From the NCBI GenBank assembly GCA_916048055.1, contig CAJZHL010000029.1:962013-1026012 (forward strand): DNA of 64,000 nt, given 5' to 3'. A model generated the notes under the pieces. That model was not told where the DNA came from and did not search any database. It worked only from the letters and a program-made list of their open reading frames with translations. Position 1 is the stretch's first letter. Each line of letters begins with the position of its first letter. This stretch comes from Pedinophyceae sp. YPF-701. Lineage: Eukaryota > Chlorophyta > Pedinophyceae. Both the position numbers and the translations under genes were made by a program. This document shows positions 1 to 12,304 of this stretch, one piece after another.

Positions 1-894
1 AACAGCAAGGGCGCGGAGGAGAACGGCCCGGCGCTCGTGCTGTCGAAGTCGCCGCAGCCGGCGATGCGCATGCCCTCGAGCAAGAACCCGGGCGCCCCCG
101 CGGCGTACGCGAGCACCACGGGCGCCGTGCACAACTTCACGTCTCCCACGCCGAAGAGCGAGAGCAACTTCGCGACCGCCAAGTCGCTCCGGCCGACCAA
201 GGGGGGCTCCGGGGTGTCCTCGAACGGCCTCGACGACGTCGACGCGTTCTCGCCGCGTTCGGGCGCCAACTCGGCCGCGTCGCCACGCCCGGTCAACAGC
301 GTGCACGGCGCGGCGCATGGGGGCTCGTCGCCCGGCGGCGCGACGCCGCAGAAGCCCGTGCAGCACTACTCGAGCATCCAGGCGAAGAGCCTCGTGTCGG
401 ACGACCCAAACGACCCGTGGTCGGCGCTGCACCAGGAGTGTGCGGCGCCGGTGCAGCCCGACCCCGAGGCGGCGGCGTCGCGGCGATCGAAGCCGGAGCA
501 GCTCGAGATGGATCTGGAGGCCGCGGGGCCGCGGCGGACGGCGGATGCGAAGACGCAGCGGGGGCCGCGGGCGGGTGCGGGCGCGGGGCGCAGCTCGCGC
601 CGCAAGGGCGGGGGCTGGGGCGAGGGGGAGCTCGCGAAGCCCGGGACGTTGATGGGCGGGGACGAGAAGCCGCAGCCGCTTGACCTGGATGGCGTGGAGA
701 GCGAGGACGGCGACGGCGGCGCGGTGCCGACGCATGCCATGCCGACGGCGGAGAGCACGGACCGCGATCTGGACATGCAGAGCTTCGACGGGGACGACTT
801 CGACATCTCGAAGGCGCCGCGCGCGGACGGCCTCAGCAACGACGTGGCGGCGAAGCTCGCCTTGTTCGAGGACGGGGACGAGGAGCTGGAGTAG
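1..894 (+). CDS. 3' end of an unrecognised disordered protein (5' truncated by window edge)
   Basis: The frame is open from base 1 to a TAG at 892-894, giving about 297 residues of the C-terminus of a longer protein. It is rich in Ser, Pro, Gly, Ala and charged residues with no recognisable domain: Ser/Pro-rich for the first ~120 residues, then a basic Arg/Gly stretch, then an acidic tail ending in EDGDEELE. This composition indicates an intrinsically disordered tail, perhaps of a scaffold or regulatory protein, but function cannot be inferred. A TGTAA, the usual green-algal polyadenylation signal, lies at 1042-1046. The next gene, IFT70, converges on it from the other strand. Other frames across this stretch are GC-rich shadows. 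Confidence 0.6.
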   Translation, partial: NSKGAEENGPALVLSKSPQPAMRMPSSKNPGAPAAYASTTGAVHNFTSPTPKSESNFATAKSLRPTKGGSGVSSNGLDDVDAFSPRSGANSAASPRPVNSVHGAAHGGSSPGGATPQKPVQHYSSIQAKSLVSDDPNDPWSALHQECAAPVQPDPEAAASRRSKPEQLEMDLEAAGPRRTADAKTQRGPRAGAGAGRSSRRKGGGWGEGELAKPGTLMGGDEKPQPLDLDGVESEDGDGGAVPTHAMPTAESTDRDLDMQSFDGDDFDISKAPRADGLSNDVAAKLALFEDGDEELE

Positions 895-1480
895 GGGGGA
901 GTGTTGTTTGGCGGTATGACTGGCGGAGGTCGTGGAGGCGGGCGCAGACGGCGGCCCGCGCAGGCGTGGCCCCGCGGGAGCCCGTTCGCCACGATGTGTG
1001 CACTGCGCGGCGTTGAGCCCGATTCAGCGTCGCGGCCCGTGTGTAACACGGAGACTACCTACCGAACGACGCGACTCGACGTCGCCTGCCCTGGAACGGC
1101 TCGGCGGCCGGCTGCCCGCACGTAATCGCGGTGAGGGTGCCTGTGAGGTCCATCAGCGGGCAGGCTTCTACCTGCGTTTGGACCACGCGCCGCAACCCTC
1201 GTGCGCCAGCGAGAGCACGCCCCGCGGGAACACGCACCGCATGTGGCGGCCCACATTTTCAGGTCCCAAAGCCTTATGGCTGACGACGCGAAGAATGTGA
1301 CACCTCACCTCACCTCATCCCGGGCGCATCACTCCCACACCTGCAGACCCCCTCTCTTTCACTGCGCACTCCTCCATCATCGCTGCTCTGCTCTCGGCCG
1401 CCCCAATTCTCGGTCGATGCGACCCGCAGTGACACGCGCTCGTCCAGATGCACGTACGTACGCTCACACCGCCGCGCGCG
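895..1480. other. Intergenic region between convergent genes
   Basis: This is the shared 3' space of the upstream gene and IFT70. It holds a TGTAA at 1042-1046 and a short CCTCA repeat near 1305-1318. I see no gene here. Confidence 0.5.
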
Positions 1481-4400
1481 TCAGTCCTGGAGCTTCAACA
1501 GCACGTGTTTGAGAATGCGCGCCTCGGTGGCCACGGACCGCTGCTCGTCGGGGTCCGTCCCGAAGTCCGTCGCGATCCCGCGCCCGGCCTTCTCCGCCTC
1601 GTCGAGGAACCGCATCGTCTCCTCGACCACCTCGTCCTTGAGCACGATCATGTGCTTCGCCAAGTTGTCCGCCATGGCCACGAGGCACTGCTTGGCGTAC
1701 ATCCACGTGTCGGTGCTCAGGCGCTTCTCGAGCGGGTCGAGCGACTTGATCACGCGCGCGATGCCGAACTCGAAGTTGCCCTTCGCGCAGTAGAGCGTGC
1801 CGATGACCATGTTGACGATGCAGTGGTGGAAGGTGCGCTTCTTGGGCTCGGCGAAGGCGATGCGCTCCTCGTCGCGCTCGATGCGCTTCATGAGCTCCTC
1901 GGCGTGCTCGTTCTGCGACGTCATGATGTAGGCCACGCACAGGTTGCCCAGCACGATGGCCGGCACGCGCAAAGTGTCCTCCTCGCGCCGCACGATGGGC
2001 TCGTAGAACTTGATCGCCTCCTTCCACTCCTCCTTCATGAAACACACGTGCGCCGCGTTCAGCTTCCACACCTCGTGCTCCGAACAGAACTCCGCGGACT
2101 GCGCAGCACACATGGAAGGGGGGGGGGGGTTGATGTGAGGGGGGGTGTTGGTCTGGAGCCGCGTCCACGCACGCGCAACACGCGCACACAGCGATCACGC
2201 AGCGGGGGGCGACGAGGGGGCGCCATTGCCGCTGCGGACCCGCTCGGCAGCACCGATACCGCCGCGCGCCAACGCACCTGCTGCAGGCACTTGTCCACCT
2301 CGGCGTAGTTCCCGATGTCCCAGTACACGTGCGCCATCCCCATGAGCACGGGGATGTACTGTTCCAGCACGTGGTCGTACCGCGAGATGCCCCTCTTGAT
2401 TGCCGCCTGGTCCCCCCGCTGCCGGCTGTCCTGGATCGTTTTGATCAGGCCGCGCAGCTCCTTGACGTACTTGTCCCGCAGCGCATCGAGCTTGTCGTAG
2501 CCCTCCTCGGGCGAGCTCTGCCGCGCGATCAGCGCGTTCAGGAAGTCGTACAGGTCGGGGGTCTTGGCGAGGTTGCTCTGAACGAGGTCCTCGTTCCCGG
2601 CCAGGACGTCCGCGGCCCACTCGTACATCTCCATGCGCGGGTTGCAGTACAGCAGCAGCAGGTTCGCGAACGCCTCGGGCGGGTACGGCGGGTTCTGCAG
2701 CAGGTGGTTGAGCTTGCGGAAGCTCTCCGCGGGGTTGTCGTCGAAGTGGATCAGCGCGTGGTTGTGCAGCGTCACCGGGTCCAGCTCCGACTCGTCCCGC
2801 GGCGGCATGTCCTGCAGCGCCTCGACCGCGTTCTCGTTCTGCTTGTTGTCGTACTCGATGGCGGCCTTCAGGTTGAACGCCTCGACGAGCGCCGTCTCGC
2901 GCAGCGCCTGCGAGTTGCCCACGGACATCGCGCCGGCCTCGTCGACGTGCGAGCCCACGCCGAGCTCCGGGTGCTCGCGCACGCCGCGCTCGATGATCTC
3001 CGCCACGAACTGCAGCGCGGGGCCGTACGCGCCCGTCTTGTAGTGGCACAGCGCGATGTTGTGCAGCAAAAAGGGCCTCTCGCCCACCGCCTGCATCGCC
3101 GCCGCGAACTTCGCCTTCGCGTCCTCATACTGCGGGCGGGGGCGGGGTGCGGGGGGGGGTCCATTGTGTTGTACTCACCGTGTCTTCAGGCGGGGGCGGG
3201 GGGGAGGGAATCGAGGTGCAGGACGCAGGCACGGCGGTTGACCCGGCGGTCGACCCGGCGGCCGACTGTGCGTCAGCAGGGCCGCGCGACGTCCGCTGCG
3301 GGCGGCCGGGGCGGCGCGGGTCCGTGGCGGGTGCGTGTGCGCGCACCTTCTCCTCCTTGTACAGGATGCAGCCCTCGTTGATGAGGCGCGCAGCATCGTC
3401 CTCGGAGAACTCCGTGAGCATCTTGCGCGCGGCCTTGAAGTCGTCCTGGTTGTACGCCACGTAGAAACCCAACAGGGCCTTGTCCGACTCCATACCTTCT
3501 ACCTGCGCGGCGTAACGGGGCGCGGACGACGCGCTCGGGTGCGGAGCGGGCGTCCCTGCGGGGCCGGCCGTCCAGGCGCGCGACCGCGGCGCACCTCTTT
3601 CGAGCCGCGCAGGGCCTCGTTCTGGTGGCCCGTCTTGGCGAGGGAGAGCGCGTGGTACATCTTGTACTTGGCCTGGTGCGGGAACTTCTCCGCGAGCTGC
3701 TCGTACATCGCCGTCGCGTTCTCGTAGTCCTCTACCTGGAAGAAGCAGTAGCCCAGCAGGGAGAGGGCCGCCTGGCTGCCCGGGGACATCTGCGGGCGAA
3801 CCAGAACGGCTCGCGCGTAGCTCAGAGCGGTCCCATGCCGCGCAGCGCCGGGGAGCGCGCCGGATGCGCCGCGGGAGGCGTCGCACGCGGGAACGTTGCC
3901 CCCATGCAGCACATGCTGAACGAGCCCGTAGCGTCGCCGGGGGCGGCGCGCTTGCGGGATGGAAGGCGGCCGCGTGCTCATGCGGTGAGCTGCGTGCCAG
4001 TCTGCCGGAAAGCAGGCTGCGGGGTGCCGCGCGGGCGTCGCTCGGGGCCCTCGCATTGAAGTCGAGCACGCGCGGCCCGCTCCAAGCGCCCACAACAGGC
4101 GCGGCCCGCCACGACGCGCGCCGCCGCTGCGACGTTCCGTCCGCGACGGCGCAGCTGCGAGCGAGATCTCGCCGCGAGGCGCGCGTCGCTGGCGTGCGCG
4201 AGCGGCGAAGCACGCACGCGGTGCGCGGGCGCGCGCCGGGGGGGCCCCGCGGGGCGAACCGTCGCGTTTCTGCGACGTTTGGGTCGCAACAGCCAGCTGG
4301 AGCGCCCCCAGTCTCTCGCATGAGTGCCTCCGGGCGCTGGGACGCGGCAACCGGCCCTCGCAGCCCGTGTGCTGGCGCACCTGCAGCTGGATGCCCAGCA

Positions 4401-4491
4401 GCTCAATAGCCTCCTGGTATCGCCCGTCCGCGATCCACCTGTACACCGTCTCGGTGTACTTCCCCTCCTGGATCTGCTGCGTCACCACCAT
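1481..4491 (-). CDS. IFT70: Intraflagellar transport protein IFT70 (TTC30/DYF-1 family)
   Basis: A TPR subunit of the IFT-B core complex, needed to assemble flagella and linked in other species to tubulin polyglutamylation in the axoneme. Five exons join in phase 0: 4491-4381, 3789-3595, 3502-3347, 3129-2278 and 2098-1481, encoding 643 residues (human TTC30A has 665). The start is the ATG at 4491; the frame extends upstream only to a TTG. Diagnostic stretches include ALSLLGYCFFQ, NEGCILYKEE, EAFNLKAAIEYDNKQNEN, PYPPEAFANLLLLYCN, LANLCVAYIMTSQNE-like NLCVAYIMTSQNEHAEELM, and the C-terminal HHCIVNMVIGTLYCAKGNFE followed by a conserved STDTWMYAKQC. All match the TTC30 family in order and spacing. 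Most donors read GTGCG. Intron 1 (3790-4380) is unusually long at 591 bp. A motile, ciliated cell is implied. Confidence 0.93.
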
Positions 4492-6851
4492 CGTCCCTCG
4501 ACCCCCCGCTCCCGCACTCAAACCTCCACACCCAACTCGGGCCAGCCACGCGCCGTCAACCCCTCGCCGGCCCCGCGCAGCGTCGGCCGAGCGCTACGTC
4601 GCAGCAGACGTCGCAGGCACGCCGCGGCAGGGCGCGCTGGTGGTCTGACCAGCTGTGGACCGCAGCCAGCTTGTGTCCGCAGCGCAACTCCTTCGCGTTC
4701 GTGGCGTGGCGCGGGCTGTGCGCTGTTGGCGTCCGGACGTCGTGGATGCCAGCGTGGGAGTGCGCGGCTCGTGCGGGCGGGCCGCGTCTTCAGGGCGCAG
4801 GGGTGCCGCGGCGCGGGGCCGTCGGACGCGACCGTTCGTCACGAGGGCCCTCTCCGCGGCGCTGCGGCGTCGTGGCGCGACGACGGCTCGGGGCAGCGGC
4901 GCTCAGCGGCACTTGGCAGCGAATCTCGACGATATCTGCGGAGATCGAGGCGCCGCTGCGCACGGAGCCGCGCGCTGCCACCACTCGAGCCTCTCTTGCC
5001 AGGCAACATCCCTGCCGTCCCCCGACGGCCCGCCGCGCGCACGCGGGACCGTCGCACGCGCCCCGGCGGCTCCGCGAGCTTCAGGTGCGCCGCGCTGCCG
5101 CCCCCGGCGCCCCCACCGCGCCGCCCGCGCGGACCCCGCGACCCGCCGTGCATGTCCCTGCGGTGATCGTCCGAGCCGTGCTGCGCTCCAGGGCCGTGTT
5201 TCCGTGCCCCTCGCCGCGCGCGCCCGCCCGGCGATAGGACTAGATGTGTCCTGGCCGCGGAGGCAAAGAAATGCGACTGAGGGCCGGGGGCTGAGCGCAC
5301 CGGGCCGGCTTGGTGCTCGCGGCCTGTGCTGGCGCCCCGGACCGCGGCCGCGCGGCCCGACGCGCTCTGAAACTCCGCGATCGCACAGAAATACCGGCGA
5401 GTGCTGCGTCCCGCGTGGTCGCGCTCGGGTCCGGCCGCGCCGAGCGACGGGCGGCCCGCTTTGGTGCCGGGGAGCATGTTAGCAGCGCCAGTGTCGCTCG
5501 CCCTGCCGCCTACCGCACCCACACGTCGCGCTTTCGACGAATTTTCGCTTCCTGCGACCCTGATACGGAAGATTCGCTGCACCAGCGGCTCCCAGGATGC
5601 CTGCAGCGCCGCGGGCGCGCGCTTCCTGAGCACCTGCTCTCCTCCTTGATCTCTTTGCCCCCGGAACCCCGTGTTACCGCGCCCGCCACCCGACACAGGG
5701 ATGAGCGTGCACTACATCCTCGATCCGCCCACACGAGCGCCCGTCGTTCCCGCGAGGTCCGCAGGAATCGCTCAACTGATCACGAAGGGAGGAAACCCCG
5801 TCGCGTCGAGCTCCTGCGCGGCCCGGGACGCTGCTGGTTGCCCGGCGACTGGAGTCTCCGTGACGCTCCGCGAGCGCGCGGGGGCGAGCAGGGGCCATGG
5901 CCGGGCAACCGCACACCTTCAGCTTGGACGAGGCGGGAGTGCCTGCGTTCGGACACGGCGTCACCAAACCAAGCTCGCTCGCGCCCGGCTCTAGGTGCGA
6001 ACGACAGAGACAGCGCACCGGACAGCGCCTGCTTGCGGCCGCCGCGTCGCGACAGGCGCCCGCAGATGGTGTCGAGCACCACCGCACCGCGCGCGCCGCC
6101 GCATGCGGCCGTGCATGCACGCGCAACCTGCCTTGATGGCGTTGCTTGCGACAGCAGCAGCGGGTTTCCGCCCTCAACGGCGCTGAAAACCGCGCCCGCG
6201 CCCCTCGCCCCTCGCGCCTGCTGCACAACCTGCGAACTGTATCGACTCGCCCCCGTTCCCATCGCGCCCGGCCGCAGGTCCGGCACGACCAAGGATGGGC
6301 GCGCGGGGACCGCGGGCAACAGCGCCACGCGGCCCAACTCGCGCGAGGTCTTCCGCGAGAACCGATCGGCGTCGCTGGCGCAGCGCGGCGACGCCGACGG
6401 CCGCCCCGGCAGCTCCGCGCAGCAAACCCGGCCCGTCTCTCGACCCAGCGGACCCTCGTCGTACGTCCGCCCCATGTCCGTCGCCGGGTGCGCACCTGCA
6501 CTGCACTGCACTCGTGCGCTCACGCTCTCATTGCACTGCCGCACGCGCGCAGCCGGCGCTCCCACGGCCGGCAACCTCCGCAGCTGGCTCTGTCGCGCCA
6601 TCGCCACCCTAGCTGCGCCCATCGCCGCGTCCCCGGCACCAGCAGCACGCTTGTCGTTCTTGCGTGCACCTTGGCCCCTGCTGTCCGACAGATCGTCCCG
6701 CGCTGCGATCGCCGTCTCCCCGAACGGCACTCTCTCTCCCACCCTTCTCCCTCCGGAGCCCCAGCCCCCGCAATAACCCCCCCACTCCCCGTGACGCAGG
6801 GTGCGGTCTGTCCGCGCGAGCGACTCCTCGAAGCCGCGCACCGCCGAGCAG
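4492..6851. other. Long intergenic region between divergent genes
   Basis: About 2.4 kb separates the start of IFT70 (-) from the coiled-coil gene (+) and must contain both promoters. Long Arg/Ala/Pro-rich frames occur on both strands but lack conserved motifs and consistent splice sites, as expected of GC-rich, stop-poor DNA. A CAG acceptor-like site just before 6801 leaves room for an upstream leader exon of the + gene. I see no recognisable gene. Confidence 0.45.
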
Positions 6852-9523
6852 ATGGTGATGGACGACGACTCCGGCGACGACGACCCGCCGACGCCGCTCC
6901 CCGCGCTCGCAGCGACGCAGCCCCGGCGCGCGCCCGCCGCCACGCACGCCCACACCCGCACGGGGCCCATCCGCATTCGGCGCGGGAACCCCGGCGCCGT
7001 CTTCGGCGACATCGGCACGCAGGACGCGATCAAGCGCCCCTGGGACGCCGCGGGGCGCGCGGGCGGCAAGGTCGACGCCCCGCTGCGCCGCCGCCCGAAC
7101 GGCGGCGGGGGGATGTTGCGGCTGGTGGAACCCAACAACATTTCGGCGGCCGCGCGCGACGCCCCGCGGATCCCGCGCCCGGACGAGGTCCCCGAGGACA
7201 TTCTCGCGCGCCCCTCCGCGGGCCAGCTGCGCGCCGCGATCATGCGCAAGAAGCGGGACCTCAACTCGGTGGGCTTCGACATGCGGCAGCGCGAGGCGCA
7301 GCTGAACGAGCTCGTGGGCGAGCTGCGCGCGATGGAGCTGGTGCAGGCGAACGAGTCGAACGCGCGCGAGGAGCTCGAGGCGGTGGAGGCGCGCCTGGAG
7401 AACATAGGGCGGCGGCACAAGGACGCCGAGCTGCAGAGCCGCACGCTGCACTACCTGCTGCAGCGGACGTCGAAGCAGTGCCGGGAGGTGCAGCACAGCA
7501 TTCAGGAGAAGCGCGCGGACATCGAGAGCGTGGAGAAGGTCATCGGCCGCGCGCGCGTGGAGGTGTCGGAGGCGCGGCTGGAGGCGTCGAACACGGCGAA
7601 GCAGCTGCACGAGGCGTACGAGGAGTGCAGTCTGAACACGGACCGCCTGATGACGGCGCTCGTGGAGCGCGACGAGGAGCTCAACACGCTGCGCGCCGAG
7701 ATCCTGGAGCTGAACAACCGCGCCGCGGACCGCCGGCGGCGCAACAAGCGCGACGCGGCGCTCAAGCGCGTCATCCAGAAGACGGGCGTCGCGGGCGCCG
7801 TCGCCGCGCAGGCCACGCACATCCGCGAGACCAAGGAGGCGGGCACGCCGCTGCAGGACCAGATCGAGCACATGTTCCGCGCGACGGGGGAGAACAGCAT
7901 CGACGGCGTGCTGCAGCTGTACGAGGACCACAAGCGGCGGCACGAGGAGGCCCAGGTCGAGGTCGCGCGCGCGCTGCGGCGCACCGAGGAGCTCCAGGAG
8001 CGCCTCAAGGACGTGCGCGCCGGGCGCGAGCAGGCCATCCTGGACGCGAGCCGCGCGCTGCACGAGGACAGGGAGGTCGCGGAGCGCATGCAGGCGATCC
8101 GGACGCAGATGGCCAAGGTCGAGAAGCGGCGCGACCGCCTGGCCGCGCAGGTGCACGAGCGCGGGACCAAGCTGGCCAGCGCCACCATGGCCATCGGGGT
8201 CCTCGGCGAGGCGCTCGGGAACGTGCTCGCCAACATCTTCAAGACGGGCGCGCCGACGAAGGCGCAGCTGGGGAAGTCGAGCTCGATCCCCAAGATCATG
8301 AGTCGGCTGAAGAGCGTGGGGCTGGGCAACGGCAGCTCGAGCAAGAAGCTGAACGTGGACGGCTCCCTCGACGGCGGCGCGAGCGGGCCGCCGCCGCTGA
8401 CGCAGACGCGCTCGGGGCACCTCAAGGCGGCGTCGAGCAGCAGGGGCATGCTGCTGTCGACCAACGGGAGCCAGGAGGGCATGCAGCCGCCCGTGCCGGT
8501 GCACCCCGCGCCAGCGCAGACGACGCTGCGCCGACAGGACAGCGGGATGGTCCCGCGGTCGCGCAAGCACACGTACCTCACGCCGAAGCTCGAGCGCACC
8601 CTGGAAGGCGCGTGCCCCCCCACGCGACTCGAGACTCCCCCCGCTGCAATCGCGGGCCTCACGTGCGCGCTTGCCCTCGCTCACGAGCCCCGCCCCCCGC
8701 GCGCGCCGTCTCCGCAGCGTTCGAGGAGCAGACCGAGGAGGGCGTCCGCGAGCGCCCGCCGTCGGGCCGCCCCGGGTCGGCGTCGGCGGCGCGCACGCCC
8801 GCCCTCTCGCGCGCGCCGTCCGCGCGCAACGTCGGCAGCGGGCTCTTCCGCAACGCGTCGGGCCTGCGGCACCTCGGCATCACCGTCCCCGAGGACGCGC
8901 TCCTCGACGGCGGCGCGGGCGAGCTGCGCGGCCTGGAGCTGCTCTTCCAGCAGGGCAGCGTGGGGATGGACGCGCTGCTGGAGCTGGTGCGGCTGCTGGA
9001 GCACGGCGTGCTGGAGGTGACGGACGCGGGCGAGCGGAAGGTCGGGCAGAAGCCGTCGCGCGTGACGCCGTCGTTCGTGGTGCGCGTCAACACCCACGCC
9101 GAGACGGTCGGGGGAATCGCCGGGGGGGACATGTCGAAGCTCATGGGGATGTCCGAGGGCGCGGAGAGCGACGAGGAGCAGACGAACATGCCCGCGAACC
9201 CGCGGCCCGCACCGTGAGTCCCCCGACACCCCCGCATGTGCCATGCGCGCGGGCCGCAGTCGGCCGCCCGGGCGGCACGCGATCGCGCCGCGGGGCGCGC
9301 GACCGCCTGCGTGTGCGTGCACGGCATTGACTGCTTCGCTGCGCCCGTGCGTCGCTCGTTCCGCAGGCTGGCGCAGAAGCCGCAGGCTGCAGGGCCGCTG
9401 CGGCCCGCCCCCACGTTGCGGAAAAAGGGGAGCAATATCTTCGCGCGGGCGGAGGCGCGGCCGCCGCAGCCCGAGGGCGGCCGGATGAACATGATGGCGG
9501 AGGACTCGGACGACAGCCTGTAG
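6852..9523 (+). CDS. Long coiled-coil protein, possibly axonemal
   Basis: Three exons (6852-8607, 8718-9213, 9367-9523) give about 802 residues. The start is the first ATG of the frame, at 6852; the frame extends to a GTG at 6801, so an upstream exon is possible. An acidic, Pro-rich N-terminus (MVMDDDSGDDDPP) is followed from about residue 130 to 460 by almost continuous heptad-rich coiled coil (for example HYLLQRTSKQCREVQHSIQE), then a Ser-rich linker and a compact C-terminal part (LRHLGITVPEDALL, LLELVRLLEHGVLEV). Intron 1 has a GC donor (8608-8609), the only choice that keeps frame; intron 2 starts with GTGAGT. The architecture resembles outer-dynein-arm docking coiled coils such as ODAD3/CCDC151, but I could not confirm family motifs, so only 'coiled-coil protein' is firm. 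It shares its upstream region with IFT70. Confidence 0.7.
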
Positions 9524-10107
9524 CGGGGCCAGTGCAGGTGATGGGTCTGCTGGCCTGCTGGGGGGCTAGTGGCGCGGGTTGTCGCGCAGGGGGGTGTGAT
9601 GGAGTCTGGCACGGTGCGGGGCCAAGGGGGTCTGGGTGGTCAATTACTACTCTGTCTGGTCCGCCGCGGCGGGAAGGGGCAGCGGAGGCGTGCGCGGTGC
9701 AGCGGCGAGGACGCCGGGCAAGGGAGGTGCATGCGCTCCAGCGGGGCCGAGATACTCGAAGGTCGACATCACAGACGCTCGGGTAGGCACTAGAGAATGC
9801 GTCGACTGTCCGGGGCAGGTTCGTCTGCGCGCGCCGGCCCGCACGAGGGCTTTTGTCAGCTGCAGCCCGGGCCTCCCGAGCCGCGTTCGCGCGACGTGCC
9901 ACGGTCTCGCAGGAGAGCGCAAACGGTGCTCCAGAATATAGGCTCCGTGCTCGCGCGGCGTTCGCCCTAGATAGCGGGTCACTGCCGAGGGATCCGGGGG
10001 GGGGGCATCCGGGATACTCTCTCGTCGGATCGCTCCCGCGACTTGGGCGAGCCCGCAGCGGCTTCGTGCGCACTCGCGACGTCTTGTTTGTAAGTCAGTT
10101 CACCATC
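9524..10107. other. Intergenic region upstream of psbO
   Basis: It contains the 3' region of the coiled-coil gene and the psbO promoter. A run of nine G lies near 9998-10006. No reading frame with recognisable content and no clear TATA box was seen. Confidence 0.4.
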
Positions 10108-11741
10108 ATGCAGGCTCTCCGTTTCAACGCCACGGCCCCGGCCGCTGCGCCGGCCAAGACCCGCAGGTACGCAGAGCCCCGATCCCGCCCGCGACGCGGA
10201 CCACCGCGGCGCTTGGTCGCCATTTCTCGACTTCTCTACTCCTCATGCGTCGCCGGGGATTGCTTTCGGGCTGAAACGCGCGCGTACGAGGTCGAACGAA
10301 CCGACGGAATCCTCCAGGGCCGAGTCCCGTCTAAACTGCTGCTTCCCGCGGCACGATGGCCCCAGACCCCGGCGATTTCGCTCCCCGTTTATCCCATCGG
10401 CCGTCTCCGCGCCGCGCACAATCACGCCCCGCACCGCGCGCTCCACGCAAGCCCTTCCCTCACACCCACCTCCTCCGCCCGCCCCCGCCGCGCTCCGCCC
10501 ACGCCCGCCCCCCCGCGCGCGCCCAGCCCCTCTCACGGCCCCCCAGCGCCCCCCACCGCGCGCGCTCGCCGCCCCGCGCCCCCACGCCCGCGTGCACGCG
10601 CTCGATCCACCCGGCGCCAGAGCCACTCACTCCGCGCCCGCCCCGCCCCGCCCCCCGCAGCGTCCAGGCCCGCGCCTTCGACAACAAGGCCTCGGCCGCC
10701 GCCGCCGCGTTCATGGCCGCCTCGGTCGTCGCCGGCTCGGCCCAGGCCCTGACCTTTGACGACATCAACTCGCTGACCTACAAGCAGGTCAAGGGCACCG
10801 GCATCGCCAACACCTGCCCCGTCATCGAGGAGGGCACCTCGGACCTCAAGGCCATCCCGGCCGGCAGCTACCGCTTCGAGGAGTTCTGCCTCGAGCCCAC
10901 CTCGATCAAGGTGGGCCCCGCCTCCTATCTCGGCTGGATCATGCCCCGCCTGCGCGCCCCCCGCGGCTCCAGGGCCGCTCCGGCCCGCTCCCGCGCGCGC
11001 GCCGCTCGCTGCGGTCCCCGCCTCGCGTTCTCCGACGTGTTCGGCCGCGACGCGGCGCTCCACGCGGCGCTTCCGGGGCCGAGCCGTGGAGCCACGCCGC
11101 CAGCGTATCGCGGCGCCCCCGCGTCCCCCGCTCGCTCTGACGCGCCCCGCGCGCCCGGAACGGCTGCTCCGCAGGTCAAGGAGGAGTCGGGCTTCAAGGG
11201 CCAGCCGGCTGAGTTCGTGTCGACGCGCCTGCTGACGCGCCTGACCTACACGCTGACGGGCATGCAGGGCAAGATGACGATCGGCGGCAACGGCGCGGTG
11301 CAGTTCAACGAGGAGGAGGGCATCGACTTCGCGCCCACGACCGTGAAGCTCCCCGGTGGCGAGATGGTGCCCTTCATGAACACCATGAAGCAGCTCAACG
11401 CCTCGGGCACGCTCGAGAACTTCGGCGGCGAGTTCGTCGTGCCGTCGTACCGCGGCGCGTCCTTCCTCGACCCCAAGGGCCGCGGTGCCTCGCAGGGCTA
11501 CGACACGGCCGTCGCGCTCCCCACGGGCGCGGGCGACGAGGAGGAGCTGGCTAAGGAGAACATCAAGTCGGTCGCGCCGTCGTCGGGCAAGGCCGTCTTC
11601 TCGACCGCCAAGTACGACCCGGAGACGGGCGAGATCGCCGGCGTGTTCGAGTCGGTGCAGCCCTCGGACACGGACCTGGGCTCCAAGGTGCCCAAGGACG
11701 TGAAGATCTCGGGCATCTGGTACGCGCGCCTGACCAAGTAA
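10108..11741 (+). CDS. psbO: Oxygen-evolving enhancer protein 1 (PsbO, 33-kDa manganese-stabilising protein)
   Basis: A lumenal extrinsic subunit that stabilises the Mn4Ca cluster of photosystem II. Three exons (10108-10166, 10661-10910, 11175-11741) encode 291 residues, the size of the Chlamydomonas protein. The N-terminus is a bipartite transit region: an Ala/Arg-rich chloroplast part (split by intron 1 after KTR), then a hydrophobic thylakoid-transfer segment ending in the AxA site SAQA, with mature LTFDDINSLTYKQVKG following. The mature protein keeps the two disulfide cysteines (IANTCP and EEFCLEP), YRGASFLDPKGRG, GEIAGVFESVQPSDTDLG and a C-terminal ISGIWYARL. It looks green-lineage by sequence. 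Intron 2 (264 bp) is a multiple of three with no stop, so unspliced RNA would still read through with an 88-residue insert. Confidence 0.96.
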
Positions 11742-12304
11742 GCGGGTGTGTTGCGACGGCGGGACTCGCGCGCGCGGACGGCGTCGCGGCGCGGGCCGGG
11801 CGGCGCGCCGCGCTGCGAGCGGCATATGGGAGGTAGGACTGTGTGAACATCAAGACGATGCAGTGAGGTTGCGAACGTGGTTGGACGGAGTGCGGCGTTG
11901 GGGGGGGCCGGGGGCGCCGTGCTGCGCGTGGAGGCGCCTCGGGTGCTGCTGGGGGAGTGCGTCCGCGCTGGGGGGAGGCATGGGCGCTGTGTTGGGATTC
12001 TGTCTTGGGGTCTGCTGGCGTGGGTCGGTGCGGCGAGGTGGGAGTGCCGCGCGCGGCCGGACCTGGCGGAGCGGGCGGCGTGGCCTTCGGGTGCTGTGCG
12101 GCCGCCGTCGTGCGCGTCCGGTTCGGTGCGGGGGGGGAGTCACGGTTGGCACCATTCTGCGTCCGTCGCGGCCTCGATGCGGCGCCAGGGCGCACGTGCT
12201 GGCACACTCATTCTCCTTGGATATCAGCGATCAGAGTCCCGTATCTCGAGCAGCAGCAGAGAGCGTTGAGGCGCGGTAGACGCGAGGTTCTGGAAGGCTT
12301 CAGC
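11742..12304. other. Intergenic region
   Basis: Tandem spacer between psbO and the Bax-inhibitor gene, G-rich on the + strand with several G runs. No gene recognised. Confidence 0.4.

Noticed and set aside
4522-6776. Long Arg/Ala/Pro-rich frames on both strands between IFT70 and the coiled-coil gene
   Set aside because: No domain motif, no phase-consistent exons, and composition equal to shifted-frame GC-rich DNA.
6146-8717. A frame of over 1,000 residues overlapping the coiled-coil gene
   Set aside because: Only its last part (from 8718) is a real exon; the remainder is the shifted frame of exon 1.
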